Source: Lachnospiraceae bacterium
Lineage (GTDB): Bacteria; Bacillota; Clostridia; Lachnospirales; Lachnospiraceae
Direction of reading: 5' to 3'
NCBI GenBank assembly: GCA_009911505.1
Contig: QXXL01000093.1
Coordinates: forward strand, 24,524 to 88,523
DNA length: 64,000 nt
Below the pieces are notes generated by a model, which saw only the letters and a list, made by a program, of their open reading frames with translations, was not told where the DNA came from and searched no databases. A program made the translations under genes and the position numbers. Position 1 is the first letter of the stretch. Every line of letters begins with the position of its first letter. This document shows positions 7,751 to 17,035 of the stretch, one piece after another.

Positions 7751-8553
7751 CTATAATTGCGTAAGCGTCATTTGTTCGTACTGCGGAGCATAGTTTGCCC
7801 ACAGCACCTCCTGCTTTCTGGAGCATACCTGGGAGTATGCCGTTTCTTCATACCGATGCCATCCTGAAAGCATATCGCTGTATAGTTCCGTCTCATAGCC
7901 GCTGATCAGCACCGGTCCCTCATGAAGGAGCAGTGTTTCCAGTAATTCTTCGTGCATAGAATCGTCCATTTCATAGCGATACTGTTTGCCGTGCCTTGTC
8001 CCCAGCATATACGGTGGATCGCAGTAGATTAGGACATTCTTATAGTTGAACCGCCGAATCAGCTCTATTGCCGGACGGTTTTCTATCTGTACCCCACGGA
8101 GACGTTCCGCAGCCTGCAGGATTTTCTCCGGCAGATGAAGCCAGTCCTGCGCAGCATATGCCTTCTCCCTGCCCTGCACGTCATTCTTCCAGCCGACCTT
8201 CTCGCCGTTCGTCCTGAATCCATGCCCCATATTCAGCGGATATAAAAATTCACTGCCTTTCCAAGGCTGTCTTCTGGTACCGCCGCAAAGGCATCCTCAT
8301 ACACCTGCCTCGCATATGGAGTATGGTAAATCTCATGCGCCAGCCGCTCCGGGTCCTTCCTGATCCACTCAAACAGATTGACCACGTTGCCGTCTAAATC
8401 ATTCACCGTCTCTATGTTGCTCCTCGGCTTATTGAAAAGAACTGCGCCGCTTCCGAAAAATGGCTCTAAATAACTGTGGTGTTCCGGGAATAGGCTGATG
8501 ATCCACTTGGCAATGCTCCACTTGCTCCCTGGGTATTTCATAACTGCTTTCAT
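7751..8553 (-). pseudogene. D12-class adenine-N6 DNA methyltransferase (Dam-like) with a one-base frameshift
   Basis: The first part (8553-8233) has the D12 N-terminus KYPGSKWSIAKW and motif I FFGSGAVLF, then stops after NFYIR at 8233. The second part (8230-7751), in another frame, begins LNMGHGFRTNG and carries motif IV CDPPY. The junction reads CGCTGAATATG; one more C (CGCCTG) would fuse both halves into a normal approximately 266-residue D12 enzyme. SAM-binding and catalytic motifs are now on different polypeptides, so the gene is probably dead unless frameshifting occurs or the base is an assembly error. Start ATG 8553 has AAAGGGG before it. Confidence 0.85.
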
Positions 8554-9464
8554 ATGAACCCCTTTCTGCTGCAATATTCATTCCAAGTTTCATTTCTGTA
8601 ACAACCACTGTATATGTAGCGTTGCTGAAACTCCATCTGCATCTTATTGGGTATAATACCCAGCCTTTCATTTCGTTCGGCCTGTGCATATAAATTGACC
8701 GCCTTATAACCTTTTAATGCTTCCACCCGTTCCACCGCATCCTGAATATCTGCGGTTACCAGCAAATATATAAAAATTCTGTATGGCTTCACTCCGTGCT
8801 TTCCCAACAGCTCTATTGCATTTCTGACTGGCTCTATCTGCGATTTCTGGTCGCATGAAAAGCGGATGAACCGTATCCATTTAAGCTGTGACAAAATTCC
8901 GGCCACATGATCATCTACCAGACGTGCATCCATTCCCTGATTAAGATCAATGCAGTATCCGCTCCCGATCAGACTCTGTAATTGCTCAATGCCGTATTGG
9001 CAAGCCAGAATGTTATTATCCATCAGCACCAGTTTGTCCGTATCAGTCCTGACAATATCTTCCCATGCCCGGTAAAGCTTTATATTTCCTTCCTTTTTAG
9101 GGACTATGCACCAGCGGCATTGGTTCGGACAGCCCCTTGTGAGATAGCCGACAGCAAAATCGCATTCCGGGTATATGCTATAATCCGGGAACATTTCATC
9201 CACCTCTGTAGGCAACTTCTGTTCCATCGGGATATCTCTATATCCAGTCCCTCCCCGGATCGTATCTTCGGGAAGATAAGCGTCTGTGGGTGTGAAATCA
9301 AAAACCTTGCTGCTGTAAACCCGGTCATACTTAACCAGAGGATTCCACCACTCCACATCGTCTCCACGGCTCTTATGCCATGCCGAAATCTTCATCAAAG
9401 CATAATTAGGAAAATGTTTATTTTTTAAATATTCTTTTTCTGCATCATGCAATCCTACAAGCAT
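8550..9464 (-). CDS. Phage radical SAM protein
   Basis: 304 residues. The cluster motif is RGCPNQCRWC at about residues 110-119 (Cx3Cx2C), which binds a 4Fe-4S cluster and S-adenosylmethionine. The N-terminal 95 residues (FPNYALMKISAWHKSRGD and KVFDFTP) resemble the cobalamin-binding-like domain seen before many radical SAM cores. Related phage genes are common in Clostridia, but their reaction is unknown; nucleotide or peptide modification is possible. Its stop overlaps the start of the dam-like gene by 4 bp. Confidence 0.85.
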   Translation of the reverse strand: MLVGLHDAEKEYLKNKHFPNYALMKISAWHKSRGDDVEWWNPLVKYDRVYSSKVFDFTPTDAYLPEDTIRGGTGYRDIPMEQKLPTEVDEMFPDYSIYPECDFAVGYLTRGCPNQCRWCIVPKKEGNIKLYRAWEDIVRTDTDKLVLMDNNILACQYGIEQLQSLIGSGYCIDLNQGMDARLVDDHVAGILSQLKWIRFIRFSCDQKSQIEPVRNAIELLGKHGVKPYRIFIYLLVTADIQDAVERVEALKGYKAVNLYAQAERNERLGIIPNKMQMEFQQRYIYSGCYRNETWNEYCSRKGFI

Positions 9465-9475
9465 TATTACTCCTT

Positions 9476-12136
9476 TTATTCAAATGGCAGCTCCGCATCC
9501 TCATCCAGCTGCATCCACTCACCTTGCTTTGGTTCTTCAGATTCAGGTGATGAAATCCCCTGTGCTTTCTCCAGAAAGAATTCAACGAATCTTTGTAACC
9601 TTCCCTGAAATTTTTTCGGAATAGAATAAGTTTCTCCACTATGATCCTTCCGTTGGATAGCCGTAATGAATCCCTTGTCCGCCATATATTTCTTCGTTTT
9701 TCTCTCATTGTAACCTTCCCTTTTTAGGGCATTGTTCAGGATAGACGGATAGATATATGCCACCTTCCCGTCCTCGGACATCGTCCCGAAGCAAGTGCCG
9801 ACCGTATCGCTCCCAAAATATGCCTGATTGGAAAGCACCCAGTCTGTAACGAACTGCACGGCATTCTCGTTTACATCCCCTGCGGCGGCAGACATCTGCT
9901 CCTCCATGATTTTCTTTGCCATCTCGCAAGCCCTGCCCCATGAACCCGGGCTGAGTGAAAGCCCCTGCTTTTTATCCCCGGCCGGGACGCTCCTTCCATG
10001 GAATAGCCATTCATCCACCATGGCATCCGCCAGCGCAATCACTGCCACGCTCGCCACATGGCTTCCTGCCTTTCCGCTCCCGACCGATTTCACGAAGTCC
10101 TGCATTCTGGCATACCATTCCCGGATGCTGTCCTCTTCTATCCTTATCAGGCATTTTATAAACTCCGGGCCGGCATGACCGAAGTCCGCCGCCACGTCCT
10201 GATACATCTGCGCCGCCTCCGCCTCATTCTCAAAGGGTCCACAGTAGATTTCCAGCACACGGGTATTTACCCCGGTCTGTGATGTGCTTGTGGAAAGCGG
10301 CTCTTCCCCGGTTGCCAGCGCAATAGTGCGCCATGTATGGACGGTCTGGATGCCGCCCGTCTTCGCCCCACGGAGCTTCCCGATGCCGGACGCTATCATG
10401 TAGATGGTCTTTTCTATGCCCTGCTGGTTATTCCCGGCAAGCTGCCGTTCATCTATCCCCATGGGGAGGTCTGAAAAGAAAGACGCTGTCCTTTCCAGCC
10501 CCACTTGGGTGGCATTGAAATTCATCATCAGCCTGTCGGAATCCCCCCACGCTGACAAAGCGGCCTTAAGGGCCGCCGTTTTTCCGCTTCTGGACCCTCC
10601 CCAGTTGTACACGAAGAAAATCCTCTGCCGTATGATCCGCAGGAGCGGAGCCGCAAAAGCCGCCGCCAGTATAAAGCGGAATTTATATTTTTCCCGATGC
10701 GGACGCATGGTGGCGAGCCATCCTTCCATGCTCCCGATCTGGCAGTATGCAGAAGCCATTCCTTTCTGTGATGGATCTATGTCAATAAAAATGTCACTTC
10801 CCACCCCCGGAATAAAACGGTTTCCCGGCTGCCATCCGTATGTGGACGTGGAATCCGTCCGGGTAATAATATCAATATTGTCTGCCTCCAGCGCAGAGAG
10901 GAAACGCACCACTTGTTTCGCATTCTCCGAAGTGACCGTGCATCCCAGATCCGCCAGCGCAGTAATCCCACGGCTTGTAAATACCGTGCTTCTTGGGAAT
11001 GAGCATTCGATCCATTCCCCGTCCCGGAGGAATGCCACCTCTATTTTTTCATCCCCTGAATCAAGGCTCTTAAGCCGCCTCGTCAGTATGATCGGAGTCC
11101 TGCAGACAAGTTTCGGCTCATAGCTTTTCTCGTCAATCCTGTCGATTCCCTTCTCTGAATACATCCATCCGTCCGGGATGCGCAGGTTTACTGGTGCGCC
11201 CTTGATTGCTTCCGGGATTACTTCCGGCTCGTCAAGGTCAATCGCCTCTGCCTTTTTCACAAGCCCCATGATGCGCTTGCTTCCCTCTTCCTTGCCGAAT
11301 CGGGCAAATACGTCAGATGGGTCCTTGCACTTTTCAATATCTCCGCAGGAGAAACGATACAGCTCCCCAGCAAAACCGCACTCACGGAATCCGGCCAGAA
11401 CCTTTTTCATGAATGTTTCGCCGCCTCTGTCCTTTTCCTGATGGATATATATTTTCAGGTCACGGAGTTTTATAGCGTGTTCCGCTTTAAACATGGACGC
11501 TCCGGGAGAACCGACCGCTGGAAGCCCCATATACCAGAGGCTCTGTGAATCGCTCTCGCCCTCCACCAGTATCACTGCATCGCCCTTCCTGATCTGAGGA
11601 AGCCTCCATTCGCCATACAGCCCTATCTTCCCTGCGCTCCCCCATTTCCACTTGAACTGCTTCCTTGCATACCGCTTTCTGGTTGCACCCTCGCTGCCGT
11701 CCTCATTGAAGTATGGGATTTTCAGGTAAGTTGTGCCATCCCGGTCTTTCCCGGTCATTACCCTGCACTGCTCCTTCAGCCATGCCTCCGGCAGTTTCTT
11801 CTCAAAGGAATACTGTGCCAGGGAATAGGAGCGGCTCTGCGGCCGCTCATCCTCCTGCTCCCTGCCGTACTGCTTCAGGATGTCCTTGTACGCCTCCGTG
11901 GTATCCGTTTCATGAATCTTTGCATAAAAGTCCAGGAAGTTTCCGCCGATATCCTCTGAAAAGCAGTGCCATTTCCCGGTCTTTAAGTCGACTGAAAAAC
12001 TGTTGTTTGTATCACTGTGGAAAGGACAAAGCCCGGTCATGTGGCCGTTGACGATTCTTGCCTTTTTGATGTAAGCCTTATATTCGGTTGTATAATCTAC
12101 GAAATCGTCAATATTGACCTCTGACCCGTTCCTCAT
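9476..12136 (-). CDS. Phage primase-helicase: CHC2 zinc finger, Toprim and DUF927 ATPase
   Basis: 886 residues from ATG 12136 (GGAGG upstream); ATG 12163 is also possible. The order is a CHC2-type zinc finger CPFHSDTNNSF then WHCF at about residues 37-65; a Toprim core VILVEGESDSQS near 190; and a DUF927 ATPase domain with Walker A GGSRSGKTAA near 510. This is a replication initiator combining primer synthesis and DNA unwinding. It lies downstream of ssb and the annealing ATPase, forming the replication core of prophage A. Confidence 0.88.
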   Translation of the reverse strand: MRNGSEVNIDDFVDYTTEYKAYIKKARIVNGHMTGLCPFHSDTNNSFSVDLKTGKWHCFSEDIGGNFLDFYAKIHETDTTEAYKDILKQYGREQEDERPQSRSYSLAQYSFEKKLPEAWLKEQCRVMTGKDRDGTTYLKIPYFNEDGSEGATRKRYARKQFKWKWGSAGKIGLYGEWRLPQIRKGDAVILVEGESDSQSLWYMGLPAVGSPGASMFKAEHAIKLRDLKIYIHQEKDRGGETFMKKVLAGFRECGFAGELYRFSCGDIEKCKDPSDVFARFGKEEGSKRIMGLVKKAEAIDLDEPEVIPEAIKGAPVNLRIPDGWMYSEKGIDRIDEKSYEPKLVCRTPIILTRRLKSLDSGDEKIEVAFLRDGEWIECSFPRSTVFTSRGITALADLGCTVTSENAKQVVRFLSALEADNIDIITRTDSTSTYGWQPGNRFIPGVGSDIFIDIDPSQKGMASAYCQIGSMEGWLATMRPHREKYKFRFILAAAFAAPLLRIIRQRIFFVYNWGGSRSGKTAALKAALSAWGDSDRLMMNFNATQVGLERTASFFSDLPMGIDERQLAGNNQQGIEKTIYMIASGIGKLRGAKTGGIQTVHTWRTIALATGEEPLSTSTSQTGVNTRVLEIYCGPFENEAEAAQMYQDVAADFGHAGPEFIKCLIRIEEDSIREWYARMQDFVKSVGSGKAGSHVASVAVIALADAMVDEWLFHGRSVPAGDKKQGLSLSPGSWGRACEMAKKIMEEQMSAAAGDVNENAVQFVTDWVLSNQAYFGSDTVGTCFGTMSEDGKVAYIYPSILNNALKREGYNERKTKKYMADKGFITAIQRKDHSGETYSIPKKFQGRLQRFVEFFLEKAQGISSPESEEPKQGEWMQLDEDAELPFE

Positions 12137-12797
12137 TCGCCGCAGCCTCCGTTTCCTCGACATACTTTGCAGCCGACTCCCTGGTGAAATCCAACCGTTC
12201 CGGCTTCAGGCCGAGGTGCAGCACCGCATAATCGATGTCAGCCCTCATGCCCTCTGAAATCCTGCCGTCAATGACCGCCAGAAGTACCCTGTCGCATTGT
12301 TCCATGGCAATATGCCCGGCCTCGATCCCGAAGTCCCTCTCAAATCCATGGTCAAGCATGAACATGGGAAAATAAAGGTGCGGCAGGATCGGGATATCCC
12401 CCGTCCTTAAAAATTCATTCCGGGCGAGGCTTCTTGCGAATCGGTTATTGAACGCCAGCCATTCATCTCCCTCTGCGTGGTACTGGCTGATGATGAACAC
12501 CTTCTGTGATGCCCTTGGATGCATATTCCCACTCTCGTCTGCGGCGCAAAGCCCAGCGTAATGGTAAGGCTCGTCTTCATTATCCCTACTGAAAGTCTGG
12601 AAAATCCTCTGCTGGCCTATGTAATGCTGTGAAAATGCCAGTGGATTCTGCAGAATATTTTTTGTATCGTCAACCTCTCCATCCATAATCCCAAGGATGA
12701 TGTCCGTAATGACACGCTGGTCGCACTCATCGCCCCGGCGCAGCACGTTTTCATCCGTGCCGCCCGGAAACATGTCCCTTGTAATCCGTCTTCCCAT
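12108..12797 (-). CDS. DUF4406/DUF7768-like protein (nucleoside deoxyribosyltransferase-like fold)
   Basis: 229 residues. The second half (KVFIISQY, then PILPHLYFPMFM, then CDRVLLAVIDGRISEGM) matches the pattern of small phage proteins related to nucleoside 2-deoxyribosyltransferases; a shorter relative is at 31146-31571 in prophage B. The first 90 residues are an extra domain with no recognised family. Overlaps the primase-helicase start by 29 bp. Confidence 0.6.
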   Translation of the reverse strand: MGRRITRDMFPGGTDENVLRRGDECDQRVITDIILGIMDGEVDDTKNILQNPLAFSQHYIGQQRIFQTFSRDNEDEPYHYAGLCAADESGNMHPRASQKVFIISQYHAEGDEWLAFNNRFARSLARNEFLRTGDIPILPHLYFPMFMLDHGFERDFGIEAGHIAMEQCDRVLLAVIDGRISEGMRADIDYAVLHLGLKPERLDFTRESAAKYVEETEAAANEERVRGQY

Positions 12798-12811
12798 ACC
12801 GTCACTCCTTT

Positions 12812-13246
12812 CTAATTGAACGGAAGCTCTTCATCGATCCCGTCCGGGATGTTCATAAATCCATCGTCACCCGTTGTTGGCGGCGGCGTGTTCCTGCTGC
12901 CCCCGTTCCCTCCGCCGCTGCCGGAGGATGAATTCTTGCTTTCCACGAATTCCACCTCTTCAGCAACAACATCCGTGGTGTACACCTTCTGGCCGTCCCG
13001 GTTCGTATAACCCCCGGTCTGGATGCGCCCGACAATCCCTATCCGCATACCCTTGTGGAAATACTTGTCTATAAACTCCGCCGTCTTCCCCCACGCAATG
13101 CAGGAAGGGAAATCTGCCGTCACCTCATCACCATCCCTCTTGAAACGGCGATCCACCGCCAGATTAAAGCGCACATAGCTGGATTTCTGCGTTGCAGAAA
13201 GCTCCGGGTCTTTCGTAAGCCGGCCGACTAAAATTATTTTATTCAT
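12812..13246 (-). CDS. ssb: Single-stranded DNA-binding protein
   Basis: 144 residues. The OB fold is shown by MNKIILVGRLTKDPEL, RFNLAVDRR, CIAWGKTAEFI and GRIQTGGYTNRDGQKVYTT. A Gly/Ser-rich linker follows, and the C-terminus ends in DEELPFN, the acidic tip that recruits repair and replication proteins. The start overlaps the annealing-ATPase gene by 8 bp. Confidence 0.97.
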   Translation of the reverse strand: MNKIILVGRLTKDPELSATQKSSYVRFNLAVDRRFKRDGDEVTADFPSCIAWGKTAEFIDKYFHKGMRIGIVGRIQTGGYTNRDGQKVYTTDVVAEEVEFVESKNSSSGSGGGNGGSRNTPPPTTGDDGFMNIPDGIDEELPFN

Positions 13247-14183
13247 TTTTGCCCTCCTTTAAAGGCTCTACAGCCTCCAACGCCCTCAGACATTCATTTG
13301 CATCCGCAAGCCCCACAATCTTCGCAGGGTTCCCTTTTTTTGGTTCGTACTGCTTCAGCACCCTCATCAGCTCCTTATTCTTCTGGCCGCCCAGCTCCTT
13401 ACACCTTTTGATTATGGCCTCCTTGGTATCCGCCAGCTTTTCAGTCTCCACTTCATCCGTTGTCTTCCGCTGTTTTGCCGGAGCATCCCCCTTGATTGAC
13501 CACTCATAGAGCTTTTCGCCGGATTTCTCCGTCAGCACTTCGTTCAGTTCAAAAAGATGTGTGTTGTCCTTTTCCGCATGGGCAAGGTGGGAATCCTGAT
13601 CCAGCATGAAAGCCACGGTGTACTCATACTGGATATCCTTGTCCTGCTGTGCGCCCATCCCGACCTTTTTAGGCACTTGTTTTCCGCTCTTTTCCTCCAT
13701 GATGTATTCATCTTTCCCCCGTGCGGTTGCCACCACATGGATCGGGGAGAAAAGGATCTTCTCCATGAGTTTCCTATGCTTCGGCTTCCATTTCCCCCAT
13801 GCCTGGAAGCTGGTCATCCTCGGCTCGTTATTCACCTGTTCATTGACCCACGTCCATACATGGGTAAGGGAATCCACAATCAGCACCTTATAACCGCTGG
13901 AAATCGCAAGGTTGACCGCCTCCATATAGGTATCAATGGAAAATTCCTCAAGGTCTATAAGGTCATACTTGAATTCGTCCGCATAATAATTGTTCCTGGT
14001 CCCCTCTGAACCGATGTATGCAATCTTGCTTCCCCCTGCCCCGACTGCCCCGATTTTCTCTGCGATCCCGGTTGCCACACGGAGCGCAGAGTAGCTTTTG
14101 CCGCTTCCACTGGGGCCGGTAATCACTGCCTTGATATATACCTGGTCACGCTTCGCTGTCTTAAATTCCATCTTCTTAGCCAT
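13239..14183 (-). CDS. Sak4-like RecA-fold ATPase (phage single-strand annealing module)
   Basis: 314 residues with Walker A GPSGSGKSYSAL at about residue 23, Walker B KVLIVDSLTHVW near 100, and the AAA_24 layout of phage Sak4-type ATPases. Members of this family act with the cognate SSB in recombination-dependent replication; the gene directly precedes ssb here, which fits. The C-terminal 80 residues are Lys/Glu-rich. Confidence 0.82.
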   Translation of the reverse strand: MAKKMEFKTAKRDQVYIKAVITGPSGSGKSYSALRVATGIAEKIGAVGAGGSKIAYIGSEGTRNNYYADEFKYDLIDLEEFSIDTYMEAVNLAISSGYKVLIVDSLTHVWTWVNEQVNNEPRMTSFQAWGKWKPKHRKLMEKILFSPIHVVATARGKDEYIMEEKSGKQVPKKVGMGAQQDKDIQYEYTVAFMLDQDSHLAHAEKDNTHLFELNEVLTEKSGEKLYEWSIKGDAPAKQRKTTDEVETEKLADTKEAIIKRCKELGGQKNKELMRVLKQYEPKKGNPAKIVGLADANECLRALEAVEPLKEGKNE

Positions 14184-14185
14184 TT

Positions 14186-14644
14186 CTATTCCTCCTCATT
14201 CTCCGGCTCTGAAAATCCGTCTTCATCCATCTTTTCCGCATATTCTTCCAGCGGAGTGCGGAAACTCCCTGCCCCTTCATAAAGGTCATCGCCGATCCGC
14301 TTTGCCCAAGCCGCCATGGTGACCGCCGCCACGATGGTATCCGCCAGCGCATTAGATATGCTCTCCGCCCTTTCAATTGCCTGGATATCATCATCCGATG
14401 AAAGGTTTGTCAGGAAATTTTTCATTCCATCACCGACCGCCTTCGTCTGAAGGTTCAGGACACACATCGCTTCCGCAAGGATACCGTACCCCTCGTGACG
14501 GTTCTTGACCACTCCGGGCTTTTGCGCCTTTACGATGTCATGCGCAAAATCGATCATGATATTCGTGTTCTCTTCCAGGCTTCTTTCTGAAGAGAGACGG
14601 CAGTCCAGCTGGTACTGCCCGTTTTCATCTGTCTCTTTATACAT
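14186..14644 (-). CDS. Phage protein of unknown function
   Basis: 152 residues, mostly helical, with acidic C-terminal tail (EKMDEDGFSEPENEEE). Ala-rich middle ADTIVAAVTMAAWAKR. Strong GAGGAGGGG site before the start. Position just upstream of the annealing ATPase suggests a recombination accessory, but nothing in the sequence proves this. Confidence 0.6.
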   Translation of the reverse strand: MYKETDENGQYQLDCRLSSERSLEENTNIMIDFAHDIVKAQKPGVVKNRHEGYGILAEAMCVLNLQTKAVGDGMKNFLTNLSSDDDIQAIERAESISNALADTIVAAVTMAAWAKRIGDDLYEGAGSFRTPLEEYAEKMDEDGFSEPENEEE

Positions 14645-15116
14645 TCCTGCCCCTCCTCTTAAACGCTTCTTTCAGCTTGCCCTGCTTGTCGCTGGCTTTT
14701 TTCGTCCGGCTTACGATAATCTCATCATAGACATTCAGGATCTCACGGACTTCATCCGGGATACCCTCATCGCTCTCCGCAACTTCCTTCATAGTGGAAT
14801 TGAGCGTCCTCCAGTCCACGGTTTCCTTTACGATTTCCCCGAATCCGTTCTCCTTCAGGATTTCAATTTTGTCCAGCCCTTCCGCTTCCAAGTCCTCCTG
14901 CGCCCGGAAACTGTATTTGCCCTGGACTTTCGGCGAGTAGACGAAGCCGTCATTTGACGCACTGTCCTCCCCGATCTCCGTGATTGCCTCCGCAAGGTCA
15001 ATCTGGATCTGCTTGTATTCCTCCTCCGCAGCGGTTTTTTCCTTTGCCAGACGCTCTTTCCTCGCCCGGATTTCCTCATACTTTTCAATCAGCTCTTTTA
15101 CTTTTCCCTGTGCCAT
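14637..15116 (-). CDS. Phage coiled-coil protein of unknown function
   Basis: 159 residues from ATG 15116 (AAAGGAG upstream); the longer frame to 15242 runs back into the HNH gene and is unlikely. The first 55 residues form a heptad-rich charged helix (KELIEKYEEIRARKERLAKE); a short beta region GFVYSPKVQGKYSF follows and the tail is basic. It resembles proteins often found beside phage recombination genes, but I cannot name the family. Confidence 0.6.
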   Translation of the reverse strand: MAQGKVKELIEKYEEIRARKERLAKEKTAAEEEYKQIQIDLAEAITEIGEDSASNDGFVYSPKVQGKYSFRAQEDLEAEGLDKIEILKENGFGEIVKETVDWRTLNSTMKEVAESDEGIPDEVREILNVYDEIIVSRTKKASDKQGKLKEAFKRRGRNV

Positions 15117-15117
15117 G

Positions 15118-15651
15118 TTAGATTGCACTCCTTTCTGGTTTTTTAAAATAACGCCTTTTACGCCTGTTATTATTCTGCTCCCGGACAGAAGCCCATTTGC
15201 AGTTGTCCGGGGAGTAGCCCTTTGAATTGTCTTTCCTGTCAATGGTCAGATGTTCCTCATACCCGTTTTTTAATGCCCAGTCACGGAATTTAGAAAAATC
15301 ATTTACCCATTCATCACAGACCGTAATCCCCCTGCCGCCATAATCCGCATATCTTTCTCTGTTAGGATTGTAGCAGCGCGTTTTCATGGAAGACCAGATA
15401 CTGTATAGCCTTGTACCGCATCCGCCGTGCATACTTCCATTCCCGGTTTTCGTTTCTTTCATGCGCTCTGCACGGAGGCATCCGCAGTTATCAACAGCCC
15501 CTGACTTCAGGTGCTTTGCCATTACCACTTTTTTATTTTTACACTTACATTCGCATAGCCATCTTGTTGCACCGTCTTTCCCATTTTCTGCTCTTTCTAT
15601 AACAGTCAAACTGCCAAACTGCCGTCCTGAAAGATCTTGAAATGCTGGCAT
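15118..15651 (-). CDS. AP2/HNH-type DNA-binding protein, probable homing endonuclease
   Basis: 177 residues. The N-terminal zinc-ribbon-like part (WLCECKC, CGCLRAER) is followed by RCYNPNRERYADYGGRGI and the HNH-like ending LTIDRKDNSKGYSPDNCKWA, a layout common in phage HNH/AP2 free-standing homing endonucleases. It is wedged between the helicase C-terminal piece and the coiled-coil gene, as expected for an invasive gene. Activity is inferred from pattern only. Confidence 0.75.
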   Translation of the reverse strand: MPAFQDLSGRQFGSLTVIERAENGKDGATRWLCECKCKNKKVVMAKHLKSGAVDNCGCLRAERMKETKTGNGSMHGGCGTRLYSIWSSMKTRCYNPNRERYADYGGRGITVCDEWVNDFSKFRDWALKNGYEEHLTIDRKDNSKGYSPDNCKWASVREQNNNRRKRRYFKKPERSAI

Positions 15652-15663
15652 TAAACCGCCCCC

Positions 15664-17028
15664 CTAACTGAATATTTCTTTCCAATTGTCCACAATTTTC
15701 GTGGCCAGATCTTCCTTTTTACGGAGAGCCTTTGTAATCTTTTCATCTACACTGTCCGAAACCACCAGGTCGATGTAAAAACACCGATTAAGCTGTCCAA
15801 TCCTATGAATCCGGGAAAGACTCTGCTCATATGTCGCATAGTTGTAATTTTTGCTGTAGTAGACGCAAGTGTCTGCCGCAGTGAGCGTAATGCCCGTCCC
15901 TGCAGTGTCGATCTGCCCGATGAACAGTACGGTGTCCGCATCCGTCTGGAACTGCTTCACAATGCCGCCACGGTCTTCCTTCTTGATTGCCCCATAGACG
16001 CTGACCGCTTTCTTTCCCTTTGGCAGTGTCTTTTCTGCCAGCTTTATGATTGCCTCAACCTCTGCGATGAACCTTGCGAACACGACCAGCTTTTTCCCTG
16101 CCTCCACGACATAGTCCTCTATGATATCCTTCAGGGCATCCAGCTTCGCCGTGCTTACCAGTTCCGGCTTGTCCGAGTCATCCTTTACGAGGAATCCCCC
16201 GGTTAGCTGCTGCAGCCGCAGGAGGCGTGTCAGGACTGTCGTTGCTGATATCTGACCGCCGCTTTCCAGCTCCGCCACAGAATCCCTTTTCAGAGTGTCA
16301 TACAGCTTGCGCTCCTTCGCCGACATTTCAATGTTTCGGACTTCAAACGTCTGCTCCGGGAGGTCGATCGCCTCTTCCTTCGTAATCCTGAATGCAATAG
16401 AATGTTCCTTTGCTATCAGCCCGTCCAGATCCCGGTAACGCACAATCTGCTTGTTGTTGAATCCGCCCATCTGGCAGTAGTGGTTTTTGAATGCCCAGAA
16501 CTGCTCACCGAACACGGATGCATCCAGAAAACGGTACTGCGACCAGATGTCAATGGCATTATTCTGAACCGGGGTCCCGGAAAGGATGAGTTTATACCTT
16601 GCAAGGTCTCCCAGTTTATGAATCGCCCTGGACTGCTTGCTGTCATGCGTCTTGATGCGCTGGCTCTCATCGCAGATGATCATGTCCGCATCGTACTTCT
16701 GGAGGGCTTCGAAAATATCATCCCTCCACACGGATTCATAATTTATGACTGCCGTCTTCAGCTTCGGGTATCGGTAACGCTCCAAGTCTGAAATCGCCCG
16801 GAGGCGTTTTCTTTTATCGCCAAGGAGTGTCTGCACTGTAAAAGGGAAATCTGCAAATTCCTCCAGTTCCTTCGGCCAGACGGCCACCACGGAAGTCGGC
16901 GCAATGATAAGGACTTTTTTTATATATCCGCCCTTGTAAGCCGCCCCTGCTATCGCTATCGCTGTTAAAGTTTTTCCGCATCCCATTTCAAATAGGAGTG
17001 CGAACCCTTTATTAATATTCGCTTCCAT
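15664..17028 (-). CDS. SNF2-type DNA helicase, motor part (N-terminal segment absent)
   Basis: 454 residues. Motif I EMGCGKTLTAIAIA lies only about 13 residues from the start, motif II is CDESQR, motif III SGTPVQNN, and the C-terminal half has TAGTGITLT and QSLSRIHRIGQ. SNF2 phage helicases normally have a preceding Q-motif-like segment; that segment is found separately at 19219-19590. The frame is open for 18 codons before the start (back to a TAG near 17083) but holds no other start codon. The two pieces are 2.2 kb apart in the same operon and may act together or be a broken gene. Confidence 0.85.
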   Translation of the reverse strand: MEANINKGFALLFEMGCGKTLTAIAIAGAAYKGGYIKKVLIIAPTSVVAVWPKELEEFADFPFTVQTLLGDKRKRLRAISDLERYRYPKLKTAVINYESVWRDDIFEALQKYDADMIICDESQRIKTHDSKQSRAIHKLGDLARYKLILSGTPVQNNAIDIWSQYRFLDASVFGEQFWAFKNHYCQMGGFNNKQIVRYRDLDGLIAKEHSIAFRITKEEAIDLPEQTFEVRNIEMSAKERKLYDTLKRDSVAELESGGQISATTVLTRLLRLQQLTGGFLVKDDSDKPELVSTAKLDALKDIIEDYVVEAGKKLVVFARFIAEVEAIIKLAEKTLPKGKKAVSVYGAIKKEDRGGIVKQFQTDADTVLFIGQIDTAGTGITLTAADTCVYYSKNYNYATYEQSLSRIHRIGQLNRCFYIDLVVSDSVDEKITKALRKKEDLATKIVDNWKEIFS

Positions 17029-17035
17029 CCATCCC

